Origin: DASPKM01 sp035628135
Lineage (GTDB): Bacteria; Bacteroidota; Bacteroidia; Chitinophagales; Chitinophagaceae
Direction: 5' to 3'
DNA length: 64,000 bases
Assembly (NCBI GenBank): GCA_035628135.1
Contig: DASPKM010000009.1
Location: 186,001 to 250,000, forward strand
Made by a program: the position numbers and the translations under genes. Below are positions 26,566-35,506 of this stretch, in pieces (position 1 is the first letter of the stretch; each line of letters opens with the position of its first letter). The notes under the pieces were generated by a model, which was not told the origin of the DNA, did not search any database, and saw nothing but the letters and a program-made list of their open reading frames with translations.

Positions 26566-28321
26566 AATCCTGCGTGAGCCTCGGGTTAGCATCGATAGAC
26601 GCCTGCGGAATAGGCAACAACTCACTCTTGCCTGTTTTGAAACCCACTGCATAATACGTTAAAATGGTAGATGTAATGCCGCTGCCAAGCCAGGCCACAC
26701 CCGTATGTCCCGAAGGTGCAGGCGTAACGGTAGGCCTGTAAAATGAACCGGCCCATTGCAAAGACGTTTGATTGGTCCTGTAATACATCGTGGTCGGATA
26801 CGTATTCCAGGGAGCGGCGGACCTTGCTGCCATTACAGCGAGCAATGCCTTTGTTTGTGTGATCTTCTGGTCGAGCAAATTCCAGCGAATCAGGTCATAC
26901 TTGCGGATGCCTTCGCTGCCGAATTCCAATGCTCTTTCTTTTACAATCGCATCAAAAAAGCCGGTATAGTCAGAAGGCGTGGTCCCGATCAAGGAGGCGT
27001 TGCCACCGAAGGCCCTAAGCCTTACCGCTTCAAAAGCAGTTTTGGCCGCGGCGGTGGGTCCATTGTTCAGTTCATTGTCTGCTTCGGCAAACATCAGCAA
27101 TACGTCTGAGAAGCGAATGATGGGCCAGTTCAACCCGAAATATTGTGCGTTCGAAGTAAGTACAACAGGATTGGTGATCCAGTCCCTGCGGAACTTTCCA
27201 TCCACCATCGTTTGCAGCGTACGTCCCGCAATGGTACCGTTTTGATTGATGTTGTACGGTGCGCAGGTAACATCGCGGCGGGTATCGGTGGAATCGAACA
27301 TATAAAAATAATTGGGCAGAATGGTGAGCGCTGAATTACCGAGGTTATTCCAGCGCGGCCCATTGTAATATCCCAGTTTGCTATCGCCTAATGCGCTGCT
27401 GCCGCCACCCATCGCTACTTCCCATATCACTTCGCCATTAGGCTCGATCTTATGCGCGCAAATGTAATCCTTAAAGAGGGCCATGAAGCTGGGGTTCAGC
27501 TTGTGCTGGTCAGGACGTTTCATGATGATATCGCATTCGTCCCTTGCTATCTGGTAATAGTTTTTGTGATTGGAGCCTCTCAGCATCTGTTTGCTCTTTC
27601 TTAATGAATAACCGCCGCGGTACAAAGCAATGCGTGCGCGCAATGCCCTTGCAGCTCCCTGGGTAATGCGCTCGTCGGAAGGCGCTTCGGTCCTCCAGGG
27701 CAAAAGATTGGCGGCCAGGGCAAGATCGTTCAATAAGATATCGTAAATGCTGTCGCGGTCTGTTTTCGGTTTAAACAGGTCTGCTTCCAGTGAAGATGGC
27801 TGGAATTGCGCAGGTACATCGCCCCAGTTGCGGATGAGCTCCAGGTAATACATTGCGCGCAATGTCAGTACTTCACCATGCAGGCGCTTCAGTTCGCGCT
27901 GGTCGCCTGCGCTCCCATTGGTATAGGCAGACATTTTAGGAATGTTGTAGATGCAAATGTTAGCTCTTTCAATCCCAGCGTACAATTGGTTGAAAGGACC
28001 TGGCAGTTGCGTATTGTTTGCATTGGCCGTGTAGTGCGCAATGTCCCTGCGTTCGTTGTCGGGATACGGCGTGCCACCTTGTCCCATCATGTTGTCCTCG
28101 TCGTAAGGATAATACATGCTGATGCGTATGCCATAACCCTGGTCGCCGGTAAGCGGTGCATAAGCGCCCAATACTGCTTTCTGCGCGTTCACTACGTTGT
28201 CGAACACATAGTCGCTGCCGAAGGAAGAGATGGGTTCTACTTCCAGATACCTTTTACAGGACGAAGCAACAATGGCTACCAGCGCCATGCCAACCATCCA
28301 TTTATAAAAAACCGGTTTCAT
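26555..28321 (-). CDS. SusD/RagB-type glycan-binding lipoprotein (pair 2)
   Basis: A 588-residue lipoprotein with lipid site Cys22 (ASSC). SusD features are the N-terminal FDNVVNAQKAVLGAYAPLTG segment, LHGEVLTLRAMYYLELIRNWGDVPAQF, RFSDVLLMFAEADNELN and the C-terminal VKERALEFGSEGIRKYDLIRWNLL. It partners SusC2, 20 bp upstream, at the cell surface. Its 3' end overlaps the pectate lyase start by 11 bp, tying binding and cleavage to one transcript. Confidence 0.95.
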   Translation of the reverse strand: MKPVFYKWMVGMALVAIVASSCKRYLEVEPISSFGSDYVFDNVVNAQKAVLGAYAPLTGDQGYGIRISMYYPYDEDNMMGQGGTPYPDNERRDIAHYTANANNTQLPGPFNQLYAGIERANICIYNIPKMSAYTNGSAGDQRELKRLHGEVLTLRAMYYLELIRNWGDVPAQFQPSSLEADLFKPKTDRDSIYDILLNDLALAANLLPWRTEAPSDERITQGAARALRARIALYRGGYSLRKSKQMLRGSNHKNYYQIARDECDIIMKRPDQHKLNPSFMALFKDYICAHKIEPNGEVIWEVAMGGGSSALGDSKLGYYNGPRWNNLGNSALTILPNYFYMFDSTDTRRDVTCAPYNINQNGTIAGRTLQTMVDGKFRRDWITNPVVLTSNAQYFGLNWPIIRFSDVLLMFAEADNELNNGPTAAAKTAFEAVRLRAFGGNASLIGTTPSDYTGFFDAIVKERALEFGSEGIRKYDLIRWNLLDQKITQTKALLAVMAARSAAPWNTYPTTMYYRTNQTSLQWAGSFYRPTVTPAPSGHTGVAWLGSGITSTILTYYAVGFKTGKSELLPIPQASIDANPRLTQDYGY

Positions 28322-28341
28322 TTGTATGATAAGTTTAGTTG

Positions 28342-31300
28342 TTATAACGAAAGGTTTACGCCGAGTATAAAAGTACGGCTGCGTGGATAAGCGGAGTAAT
28401 CAACTCCCGGCGTTACGGGATTGTTCCTCCTGGCGTTTACCTCGGGATCATAGCCTGAATAATTGGTGATGACCGCGAGGTTGTTCACGGTCAGGTAAAA
28501 CCGGGCCCTTTCCAGCCGCACTTTCTGTGTAAGGTTGGCAGGCAGCGTATAACCCAGCGTAATATTGTTGATGCGCACGAAGGTCGCCTTCTCCACTGCC
28601 CATGAATGCAGTGTGAAAGAAGTGCTCGCGGTGCTTGGGAACCACAGTCCGGGATTGTGTGCATTGGCGGCAGCCAGCGTTTCCTTGGATTCACCTACCA
28701 CGTATTGCGTACCGCTGATGGTAACCGTGCGTTGCAGGATATTTCCATTGGCATCCACTACCCTCCACCTGTCATTCATGATCGACAGCAGGTTGGCATT
28801 GCCGGTATAACCGCTGGTGAACTCCAGTTTGTTGGCATTGTACACGTCGCCGCCGATCTGGTAATTTATAAAAATGCTCAGGTCGAAATTCTTATAAGCG
28901 AACTGCTGGTTCAATCCTCCGAACACTTTCGGTTGTGCATTACCGATAATGGTTTTGTCGTTGTCATCAATTCTGCCATCGGGGCCGGTGGGCTTGCCGG
29001 TGCTGTCGGGCGCTCCCGCAATGTCCTTGAAGCGCAGTGCGCCGGGCTGGGCCAGGGTAGATGTAATGGCCGCATTATTGGCAATGCCGGTCTTCAATGT
29101 ATAGATCTTTGTTACCGGGTCATAGTTAAACTGGTCGAGCGTATAATATCCGTCCGTCACAAACCCCCACATCGATCCAACGGGGTCGCCTACGCGAACC
29201 AGGAAATCCGCCGGCGTATTGGAAAAGCCCCAACCAGAGTTCTCGAGGTAAGATTTCTGGAACTGTCCCAGGCTAAGCACTTTGTTCTTGTTGAACGACA
29301 TGTTGAAGTTCACGGTCCAGTTGAAATTCTTTTTCGAAACCGGGTTCGCGTTCACCTGCAATTCTACACCCCTGTTTTCCGTAGAGCCCACGTTCTGTAT
29401 CTGCCTGTTATATCCGGATGAAGTAGGAATGGGCACCAGCACCAACAGGTCTTCTGTGGTGTTCTTGTACACATCCAATGAAAAGTTCAGCTTGTTGTTC
29501 AGCAGGTTTACATCGAGCCCCACGTTGCGGGAGATGATCCTTTCCCATACCAGGTCTGCGTTGGCTAATGCACTGGGTAAAAATCCTGTTACCATCTGGT
29601 CGTTGAGCCAATACTGCGTGCCTGTTGTGAACTGCTGGATATACAAAAAGTCTTCTATGCGGTTATTTCCTGCCTGCCCGTAGCTTACTCTCAGCTTAAG
29701 CTCATTGATCTTATCTTTCCATTTATCGAAGAACTTTTCATTTGAAATTCTCCATGCCATTGAACCGGAAGGGAAATAGCTCCATTTATTATCGGGACCG
29801 AATTTTGAAGAACCATCCGCACGCAAGCTAACACTGAGCAGGTACCGGTCGTTGAACCCATAATTGGCCCGTCCGAAGAACGATACCAGCCTGTTTTCCC
29901 TTTCAAAAGATGGCGGACGGTTGCTTTCGATGTAATGCGTGCCCAGATTCATATTGCCGAGTGCCTTCTCCGGCGTAATACCAACCGGAAAATACCGCGC
30001 AAATATGTTTTCACCTTTTGTCTTTGTTTGATAGATCTCGTGGCCCGCTAAAACGGTCAACGTGTGCTTGTCGGCAAATTTTCCCTTGCCGTTTGCATTG
30101 GAATAGGTAAGCACGTTGGAATTGTTCAGCGTTACCCTGGTGGAATTTACGATGCCCGCCAAAGGCTGATTGGCATTTTGTTTCGATGGGCCGGTGATAG
30201 TATCGTCGAAAGCGGTTTGGCGGAGGTTGGTGTAATCAACGCCCGCAGTGGTGCGGAAGCTCAGGAAATTGGTGAGCTTCAAATCGAAGTATGCGCCGAT
30301 GTTCGCGATATTGGAAACGTTCTTCCTGTATTCGGCCTGGTTCAGTAAAATTGGATTAACAAGCGCAAGGCTGTTAGCATTGGTGCTGGCGGCGTAATCG
30401 GGATCATAATCATCCAGGTCCTGCCCTGCAATCAGCAGCGGCCGGTATTTTACACTTTGGCGCAGGCGGTTGGTGCTGGAAGAACCCGAATTGGAAGTGC
30501 CGGCTCCGTTCACCTCTGTATTATTGTAACGCGTGCTGAAACCAACTTTTAACTTCTTGCTGAAGGTATGGTCGAACTTGAAGGTCACCAGCTTGCGGTC
30601 GAAATCCGAGCCGCGCATGATGCCTTCTTCTTTGTTAGAAGTAAGACTGAGATTATAAGTTGTTCCTTCCTTACCGCCGTTCAATCCCACATTGTGCGTT
30701 TGCATCAATGCGCTGCGCCCGAACATCTCTTCCTGCCAATCAACAAAGGGAACGTTCTTGTACACTTGCAGGCTATCGAACCTTCTGCTATAACCCCAGA
30801 TGGCCGAGGTATCGCCGGTAAACATGGCGCGCTCCCACTGGTATACCACGAAATCGTAAGGCTTCATTACATCCAGCTTGTTGGCCAGTTTGTTTACGCC
30901 GATAAATCCGTTGTACGTAAGATTAGTCCTGTTGTTGCGGCCGCTCTTGGTAGTAATGATCACCACGCCGTTGGCGCCTCTTGCACCGTAGATAGCAGTT
31001 GCGGACGCATCTTTCAATACGTCGATGGATTCAATGTCCTGCGGAGACAATGTAGACAAGCCATTCTCCACCTGTATGCCATCGATGATGTACAGGGGTG
31101 AATTGTCCTGGGTAATGGAACCGCCGCCACGAACGCGAATGAGCACTTCCGCATTGGGAGAGCCTTCGCTGCCCGTTATTTGCACGCCCGCCAGCCTTCC
31201 TGCCAGGGCCTGGGCCGCTGAGTTCAGCGGAATATCGCGTAGTTGCCGCGCATTTACAGACGATACAGAGCTGGTAACGTCCCTGCGTTTGGCAGTGCCG

Positions 31301-31638
31301 TAACCGATCACTACCACATCATCGAGACTTGTAGTGGCCGCTTCCTGCAGGCTGGCGCTGATATCGCTGCGGGAGCCAATCGCCACTTCGCGCGGCGTAT
31401 GCCCTACGTAGCTGAAAACCAGCACGGGATTATTTCTTCCCTCCGGTATCCTGATCCTGAATTGCCCATTGTTGTCTGTGGTGGTGGCAAGCGTAGTACC
31501 TTTGATGGTCACTGTAACGCCGGCCAGGGGCTCGCCGGTCTTATCCTTGGTTACAGTGCCGGTCACCTGGCGCTCCTGCGCCCAGGCAAAACAGCATGAC
31601 CATAAGAAGAGCAGTAACAAGCAGAGTTTTCGTTTCAT
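28342..31638 (-). CDS. SusC/RagA-type TonB-dependent transporter (pair 2)
   Basis: A 1098-residue outer-membrane transporter. The signal peptide (LLLLFLWSCCFAWAQ) is followed directly by a carboxypeptidase-regulatory-like domain (GTVTKDKTGEPLAGVTVTIKG), then the plug (VLKDASATAIYGARGANGVVIITT) and the barrel. Unlike SusC1 it has no STN domain, so it does not signal through FecR and must be controlled otherwise. The ATG at 31638 was chosen because it starts the signal peptide; an in-frame start 24 bp earlier is less likely. The upstream region carries the palindrome and promoter block shared with the GH28 operon. Confidence 0.95.
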   Translation of the reverse strand: MKRKLCLLLLFLWSCCFAWAQERQVTGTVTKDKTGEPLAGVTVTIKGTTLATTTDNNGQFRIRIPEGRNNPVLVFSYVGHTPREVAIGSRSDISASLQEAATTSLDDVVVIGYGTAKRRDVTSSVSSVNARQLRDIPLNSAAQALAGRLAGVQITGSEGSPNAEVLIRVRGGGSITQDNSPLYIIDGIQVENGLSTLSPQDIESIDVLKDASATAIYGARGANGVVIITTKSGRNNRTNLTYNGFIGVNKLANKLDVMKPYDFVVYQWERAMFTGDTSAIWGYSRRFDSLQVYKNVPFVDWQEEMFGRSALMQTHNVGLNGGKEGTTYNLSLTSNKEEGIMRGSDFDRKLVTFKFDHTFSKKLKVGFSTRYNNTEVNGAGTSNSGSSSTNRLRQSVKYRPLLIAGQDLDDYDPDYAASTNANSLALVNPILLNQAEYRKNVSNIANIGAYFDLKLTNFLSFRTTAGVDYTNLRQTAFDDTITGPSKQNANQPLAGIVNSTRVTLNNSNVLTYSNANGKGKFADKHTLTVLAGHEIYQTKTKGENIFARYFPVGITPEKALGNMNLGTHYIESNRPPSFERENRLVSFFGRANYGFNDRYLLSVSLRADGSSKFGPDNKWSYFPSGSMAWRISNEKFFDKWKDKINELKLRVSYGQAGNNRIEDFLYIQQFTTGTQYWLNDQMVTGFLPSALANADLVWERIISRNVGLDVNLLNNKLNFSLDVYKNTTEDLLVLVPIPTSSGYNRQIQNVGSTENRGVELQVNANPVSKKNFNWTVNFNMSFNKNKVLSLGQFQKSYLENSGWGFSNTPADFLVRVGDPVGSMWGFVTDGYYTLDQFNYDPVTKIYTLKTGIANNAAITSTLAQPGALRFKDIAGAPDSTGKPTGPDGRIDDNDKTIIGNAQPKVFGGLNQQFAYKNFDLSIFINYQIGGDVYNANKLEFTSGYTGNANLLSIMNDRWRVVDANGNILQRTVTISGTQYVVGESKETLAAANAHNPGLWFPSTASTSFTLHSWAVEKATFVRINNITLGYTLPANLTQKVRLERARFYLTVNNLAVITNYSGYDPEVNARRNNPVTPGVDYSAYPRSRTFILGVNLSL

Positions 31639-31664
31639 ATACAAGCAAGGTTGAAAATGCAAAA

Positions 31665-31672
31665 CAAGTCTA
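31665..31672 (-). promoter_or_regulatory. Candidate -7 promoter element of the susC2 operon
   Basis: Minus strand TAGACTTG within TAGACTTGTTTTGCATTTTC, 26 bp before the susC2 ATG. It is nearly identical to the block before the GH28 operon and lies at the same 47-bp distance from its palindrome. No clear -33 TTG is seen. Confidence 0.55.
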
Positions 31673-31719
31673 CACCGTTTATTCCGCCGAAATCGACCGG
31701 GAGAGGACTTTTTTTATGC

Positions 31720-31739
31720 AATCGTTCCCGACAACGTTT
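31720..31739. promoter_or_regulatory. Candidate operator between susC2 and lacI
   Basis: Plus strand AATCGTTCCCGACAACGTTT, an imperfect 20-bp palindrome (AAnCGTTnnCGnnAACGnTT) with a central CG. It matches the 16252-16271 site in 15 of 20 bases, and the flank toward susC2 (GCATAAAAAAAG on the minus strand) is also shared. It sits in the intergenic region of the divergent lacI gene, 141 bp from its ATG, so one site could serve both genes. Confidence 0.68.
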
Positions 31740-31751
31740 CCAGCCGGTTTA

Positions 31752-31830
31752 GAGGTCATTAAGTTATCGGGTCAGCGTGAGGCATTGGGTATAACTTAAT
31801 GACTTAGTGAACTAATGACTTAATGGCCTT
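31752..31830. repeat. 8-nt-period array with a 13-bp perfect inverted repeat, upstream of lacI
   Basis: GTCATTAAGTTAT (31755-31767) is repeated in inverse as ATAACTTAATGAC (31791-31803). The right half continues as consecutive 8-mers of the type ATGACTTA. The element resembles the one at 24311-24382 in unit length and sequence. It lies between the candidate operator and the lacI ATG and would form a hairpin in a lacI 5' leader. Confidence 0.7.
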
Positions 31831-31880
31831 GATACTCCCAAACCTGATTCACGCTAAAAAAGTCCTATTTTTAAACGTCA

Positions 31881-32909
31881 ATGAAATTTGAGACCGCCAC
31901 TATAAAGGACATTGCCAAGGCACTGAATCTTTCCACATCCACCGTTTCCCGTGCGTTAAGAGGCAGCTATGAAATAAGCCCGGAAACAAAGAAGATGGTG
32001 CTGGAATATGCGGAGAAGATCAATTACCGTCCCAATCCCATCGCGCTAAGCCTTAAGGAAAGACGGAGCCGCTCCCTGGGAGTGGTGGTAAGCGAGATAG
32101 CCAATAATTTCTTTTCCCAGGCGATCAACGGCATCGAATCAATTGCATACAACAGGGGGTACCACGTTATCATTTCACAAAGCCATGAATCGCAGGCACG
32201 GGAAATGGTGAACGTACAACACCTCGCCTCCCGTTCGGTTGACGGGCTGCTGGTCTCGCTCTCCAGCGAAACCGTAGACCTTTCTCATTTAAAGCAATTG
32301 CACGAAAAAGGGCTGCCCATTGTATTTTTCGACAGGGTCACCAGCGAGATCGAAACGCACAAGGTGGTGGCCAATAACAGGCTGGGCGCTTTTCATGCTA
32401 CGGAACATCTCATTTACAGTGGCTTCAGGAAAATAGCGCACATCACCAATTCGCCTTCATTGTCCATTACGCGTGAACGGCTCGAAGGCTATAAGCAGGC
32501 ACTGGAAAAACATAATATCGGGTTTAATGAAAACTTTGTGCAGTATTGCAACCACGGGGGAATGATTGCGGCTGAGGTGGATGATGCGTTTGAAAAACTT
32601 TTTTCAGGCAAGAACAAACCCGATTCCATTTTTACCGCCGGCGACCGCATTACTACCGTATGCCTGGCACATTTTAAAAATGCGGGAAAGAAGTATGCTG
32701 ACATTGCGATCACAGGATTTACCAATACCAACCTGGCCGATCTTTTTTCCCCTTCGCTGACAACGGTGCGGCAGCCCGCGTTCGAGATCGGGCAGGTGGC
32801 GACCGAGCTGCTTATTCAAATGATAGAAAGCAAGCGGCCTGTAACGCAATTTGAAACCAGGGTGTTGGAAACCGAGTTGATCATACGGGAATCGACGAAG
32901 AAGCAGTAA
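31881..32909 (+). CDS. LacI-family transcriptional regulator
   Basis: A 342-residue LacI/GalR regulator. The N-terminal helix-turn-helix is IKDIAKALNLSTSTVSRALRG (residues ~8-28) with hinge helix NPIALSLKERRS near 55-65. The periplasmic-binding-like effector domain follows (SLGVVVSEIANNFFSQAINGIE, VDGLLVSLS, GFRKIAHITNSPS, ITGFTNTNLADLFSPSLTTVRQP). It is divergent from the susC2 operon and convergent with the fucose/kduI operon, leaving one base between the two stop codons. Its probable operator is the palindrome at 31720-31739 and its relative at 16252-16271. Effector is unknown; a uronate or 2-keto-3-deoxy acid is a reasonable guess. It may activate, given where the sites lie. Confidence 0.93.
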   Translation: MKFETATIKDIAKALNLSTSTVSRALRGSYEISPETKKMVLEYAEKINYRPNPIALSLKERRSRSLGVVVSEIANNFFSQAINGIESIAYNRGYHVIISQSHESQAREMVNVQHLASRSVDGLLVSLSSETVDLSHLKQLHEKGLPIVFFDRVTSEIETHKVVANNRLGAFHATEHLIYSGFRKIAHITNSPSLSITRERLEGYKQALEKHNIGFNENFVQYCNHGGMIAAEVDDAFEKLFSGKNKPDSIFTAGDRITTVCLAHFKNAGKKYADIAITGFTNTNLADLFSPSLTTVRQPAFEIGQVATELLIQMIESKRPVTQFETRVLETELIIRESTKKQ

Positions 32910-32910
32910 T

Positions 32911-33690
32911 TTATAACGCTCTGTCCAAATGCACATACCCTCCATCCACATGTATGAGCTGCCCCGTGGTATGGCTTGATCTTTCTGATAATAAGAATGC
33001 GACAGTATTCGCTATTTCTTCCGCGGTGGTCATGCGGTGGGCCAGGGGGATCCTGGCAGTGATCTCTTTCAATTTTTGCTCAGGGTCCGGCAAGGTCCTG
33101 ATCCAGTTCTCATACAGCGGCGTCCAACACTCCGCAACGATGACCGCATTTACACGAATGCCGTATTGCAGCAATTCAACCGCCCATTCCCGTGTAAGCG
33201 CATTGCGGCCTCCATTGGCCGCCGCATAGGCCGAAGTACCCCCCTGCCCCGTTTCAGCGGTCTTGGAACCGATGTTTACGATGGCCCCCCTGGATCGTAT
33301 CAGTTGCGGCAGTGCATGATGCGCCATTAAATAATAATGCACCAGGTTTTTATGGAGCGATTGGATGAACCGTTCATAAGATCCGTGTTCCAGGTTTACG
33401 CCGTCGTTCACACCCGCATTGTTCACCAGCCCATCGATGCGGCCTGCATGCCGCACCACCGCTTCCACGGCTTTTTTACATTCATCGGGATGGGTGAGCT
33501 CGGCCGTAAATTGAAAAGCGCTGCCACCGGCGGATTCTATTTTCGCCACCGCCTGCAGGTTGTCGGCTTCATTTCTCCCTATAATAAAAGGCAGGGCGCC
33601 TTCCTGCGCAAGCACTTTCGCAATTCCCAGCCCGATGCCCTTGGCCCCGCCGGTTACGATGATAAGTTTATCCCGCAGGTTCAGGTCCAT
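32911..33690 (-). CDS. SDR-family dehydrogenase, probable L-fucose/L-rhamnose 1-dehydrogenase
   Basis: A 259-residue short-chain dehydrogenase: cofactor loop TGGAKGIGLGIA near residue 12, NNAG near 87, and a catalytic Ser...Tyr-x3-Lys region that reads NIGSKTAETGQGGTSAYAAANGG. The Tyr (SAYAAAN) is kept, but the usual Lys of YxxxK is Asn, so activity deserves a check. By position, last in a block with mutarotase, lactonase, FAH hydrolase and a second SDR, it is the best candidate for the first oxidation of the sugar. The ATG at 33690 fits the SDR start; one 21 bp earlier is also possible. Confidence 0.75.
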   Translation of the reverse strand: MDLNLRDKLIIVTGGAKGIGLGIAKVLAQEGALPFIIGRNEADNLQAVAKIESAGGSAFQFTAELTHPDECKKAVEAVVRHAGRIDGLVNNAGVNDGVNLEHGSYERFIQSLHKNLVHYYLMAHHALPQLIRSRGAIVNIGSKTAETGQGGTSAYAAANGGRNALTREWAVELLQYGIRVNAVIVAECWTPLYENWIRTLPDPEQKLKEITARIPLAHRMTTAEEIANTVAFLLSERSSHTTGQLIHVDGGYVHLDRAL

Positions 33691-33750
33691 GTTATTGTTT
33701 TGAAGGTTCAAGCATGCCTCATTATAACGGTCATGAGTAGGTGCTATGTA

Positions 33751-34578
33751 TTACAAATGGTAAAACTTCTCCGCATTCAGTCCCCATAGCTTTGCCTTTT
33801 CCTGGGGCGAAAGAGAAACGGTGTTCTCATCTACAATTTCGCAAAGCTGTTTATAATCTGCCGCCACTAAGCAAACCGGCCAATCGCTGCCGAAAAGTAT
33901 CCGGCCGCTACCGAACGCTTCCAGCACTGCTTCTATATAAATGGCAAAGTCCTTTACCTGCCATTGCTTCCAATCAGCTTCCGTTACCAGTCCCGATAGC
34001 TTGCAATGCACGTTCTCGAGCCCGGCCATCGCGTCCATGTCTTTTTTCCACGCTTCCCATACCTGGTCTTTGATAAATGGCTTTGCCAAATGATCTATCA
34101 CGAATGATTGATTAGGAAACTGCCGCGCCAATTCATATGCGTATTTCAGGTGACGCGGATGAATAAGGATATCATACGTAAACTGGTATTGCTGCAACAA
34201 AGAAATGCCCCGGCAAAAATCCTTCCGCAACAGGAAATCATCCTGTGGCTCCGCCTGTACAATGTGGCGAAACCCTTTCAACTTCGGGAAGGTTGAGAAA
34301 TACTCCAGGCGCTCATGTACATTGGCTGCGCGCAAGTCGACCCATCCCACTACGCCTTTTATAAATTCGTATTGCTCTGCCAAGTCCAGTAAAAACAGCG
34401 TTTCCTGTTCCGATTGGTCGGCCTGCACGGCAATGCACCCGTCGAAACCATATTGCTTCAATACCGGCTGCACGTCTTCGGGCATGAAGTCGCGCTGGAT
34501 TGCCTGCATTTCGTCCGTGATCCAGGCATCCCTTACAGGATCGTATTTCCAAAAATGTTGGTGTGCGTCGAGTTTCAT
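33751..34578 (-). CDS. Amidohydrolase-2 family lactonase, probable L-fucono/L-rhamnono-lactonase
   Basis: A 275-residue TIM-barrel hydrolase starting MKLDAHQHFWKYDP, with the metal-binding HxH in DAHQHFW. Later conserved parts are IDHLAKP, HCKLSGLVTEADW and ILFGSDWPV with the catalytic Asp. Such COG3618 proteins open aldonolactones in oxidative L-fucose and L-rhamnose pathways. It lies 60 bp before the SDR at 32911 and 32 bp after the FAH gene. Confidence 0.85.
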   Translation of the reverse strand: MKLDAHQHFWKYDPVRDAWITDEMQAIQRDFMPEDVQPVLKQYGFDGCIAVQADQSEQETLFLLDLAEQYEFIKGVVGWVDLRAANVHERLEYFSTFPKLKGFRHIVQAEPQDDFLLRKDFCRGISLLQQYQFTYDILIHPRHLKYAYELARQFPNQSFVIDHLAKPFIKDQVWEAWKKDMDAMAGLENVHCKLSGLVTEADWKQWQVKDFAIYIEAVLEAFGSGRILFGSDWPVCLVAADYKQLCEIVDENTVSLSPQEKAKLWGLNAEKFYHL

Positions 34579-34610
34579 GCTATTACCAACTGCAAACTAC
34601 GAACCACAAG

Positions 34611-35462
34611 CTACGAACTATATGCTCTTGCTACCTGCCTGCTCGTTCCCAAGCCATCGATCCCCAGTTCGATCACATCACCCGGCTTAATGTAAACCGG
34701 TTGGGGCTTCTGCCCGAGACCCACCCCTGCCGGCGTGCCGGTTGAAATGACATCGCCGGGCAAGAGAGACATGAACTGGCTGAGGTAGGATACCAGGAAG
34801 GGCACCTTAAAACAGAGATTCTTGGTGCTGCTCTCCTGCATGGTCTTACCATTAACGGTTAGCCATAACCGCAGGTCGTCGGTATTGGGGAACTCCTCCT
34901 TAGTTGCCAGCCAGGGTCCTAACGGCGCGAATGTATCACAGCTCTTCCCCTTTACCCATTGGCCGCCGCGCTCCAGTTGAAATTCCCGCTCACTGTAATC
35001 GTTATGCAGGCAATAGCCCGCAACATGATCCATGGCCTCCTCCTCAGATATATAGTTTGCTTTTTTACCTATGACAACCGCCAGCTCCACTTCCCAATCA
35101 GTTTTAGTACTGTTCTTCGGAATAATAAGGTCATCGTTGGGACCGGCCAATGAAGACGTGGCCTTAAAAAATATCACCGGCTCACTGGGCAGTTGCATAT
35201 TGCTTTCCGTAGCGTGATCGGCATAGTTAAGGCCGATGCAAATGATCTTCGAAGGCCGGGCGATAGGGCATGCCCAACGGACATTGTCGCCAATTTCCGG
35301 CAACCGCTGCTTTTCCACAATAGTCCCTAATTGTTTCAACCCGCCCGAAGCAAAAAATGCTTCATCATAGTCATGTACCCACGCAGATACATCGAACCGT
35401 TTGCCGTCTATAGCAAGTCCGGGTTTTTCCTGGCCGGGGTCACCGAATCTGATAAGTTTCAT
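34611..35462 (-). CDS. Fumarylacetoacetate hydrolase family protein, probable 2,4-diketo-3-deoxy-L-fuconate hydrolase
   Basis: A 283-residue FAH-family enzyme: KIICIGLNYADHATESN, PVIFFKATSSLAGPNDDLIIPKNS, DWEVELAVVIGKKA (metal-binding Glu residues) and GDVISTGTPAGVGLGQKP. In the oxidative fucose/rhamnose route this enzyme cleaves the 2,4-diketo acid to pyruvate and L-lactate. Ureidoglycolate lyase-type annotations come from the same family but the neighbours favour the sugar-acid role. A short stretch with repeated CTACGAAC separates it from the lactonase. Confidence 0.85.
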   Translation of the reverse strand: MKLIRFGDPGQEKPGLAIDGKRFDVSAWVHDYDEAFFASGGLKQLGTIVEKQRLPEIGDNVRWACPIARPSKIICIGLNYADHATESNMQLPSEPVIFFKATSSLAGPNDDLIIPKNSTKTDWEVELAVVIGKKANYISEEEAMDHVAGYCLHNDYSEREFQLERGGQWVKGKSCDTFAPLGPWLATKEEFPNTDDLRLWLTVNGKTMQESSTKNLCFKVPFLVSYLSQFMSLLPGDVISTGTPAGVGLGQKPQPVYIKPGDVIELGIDGLGTSRQVARAYSS

Positions 35463-35506
35463 CGCCGATCATAAATTTTATCACGATTAAGAATGATTGT
35501 TGCGGA

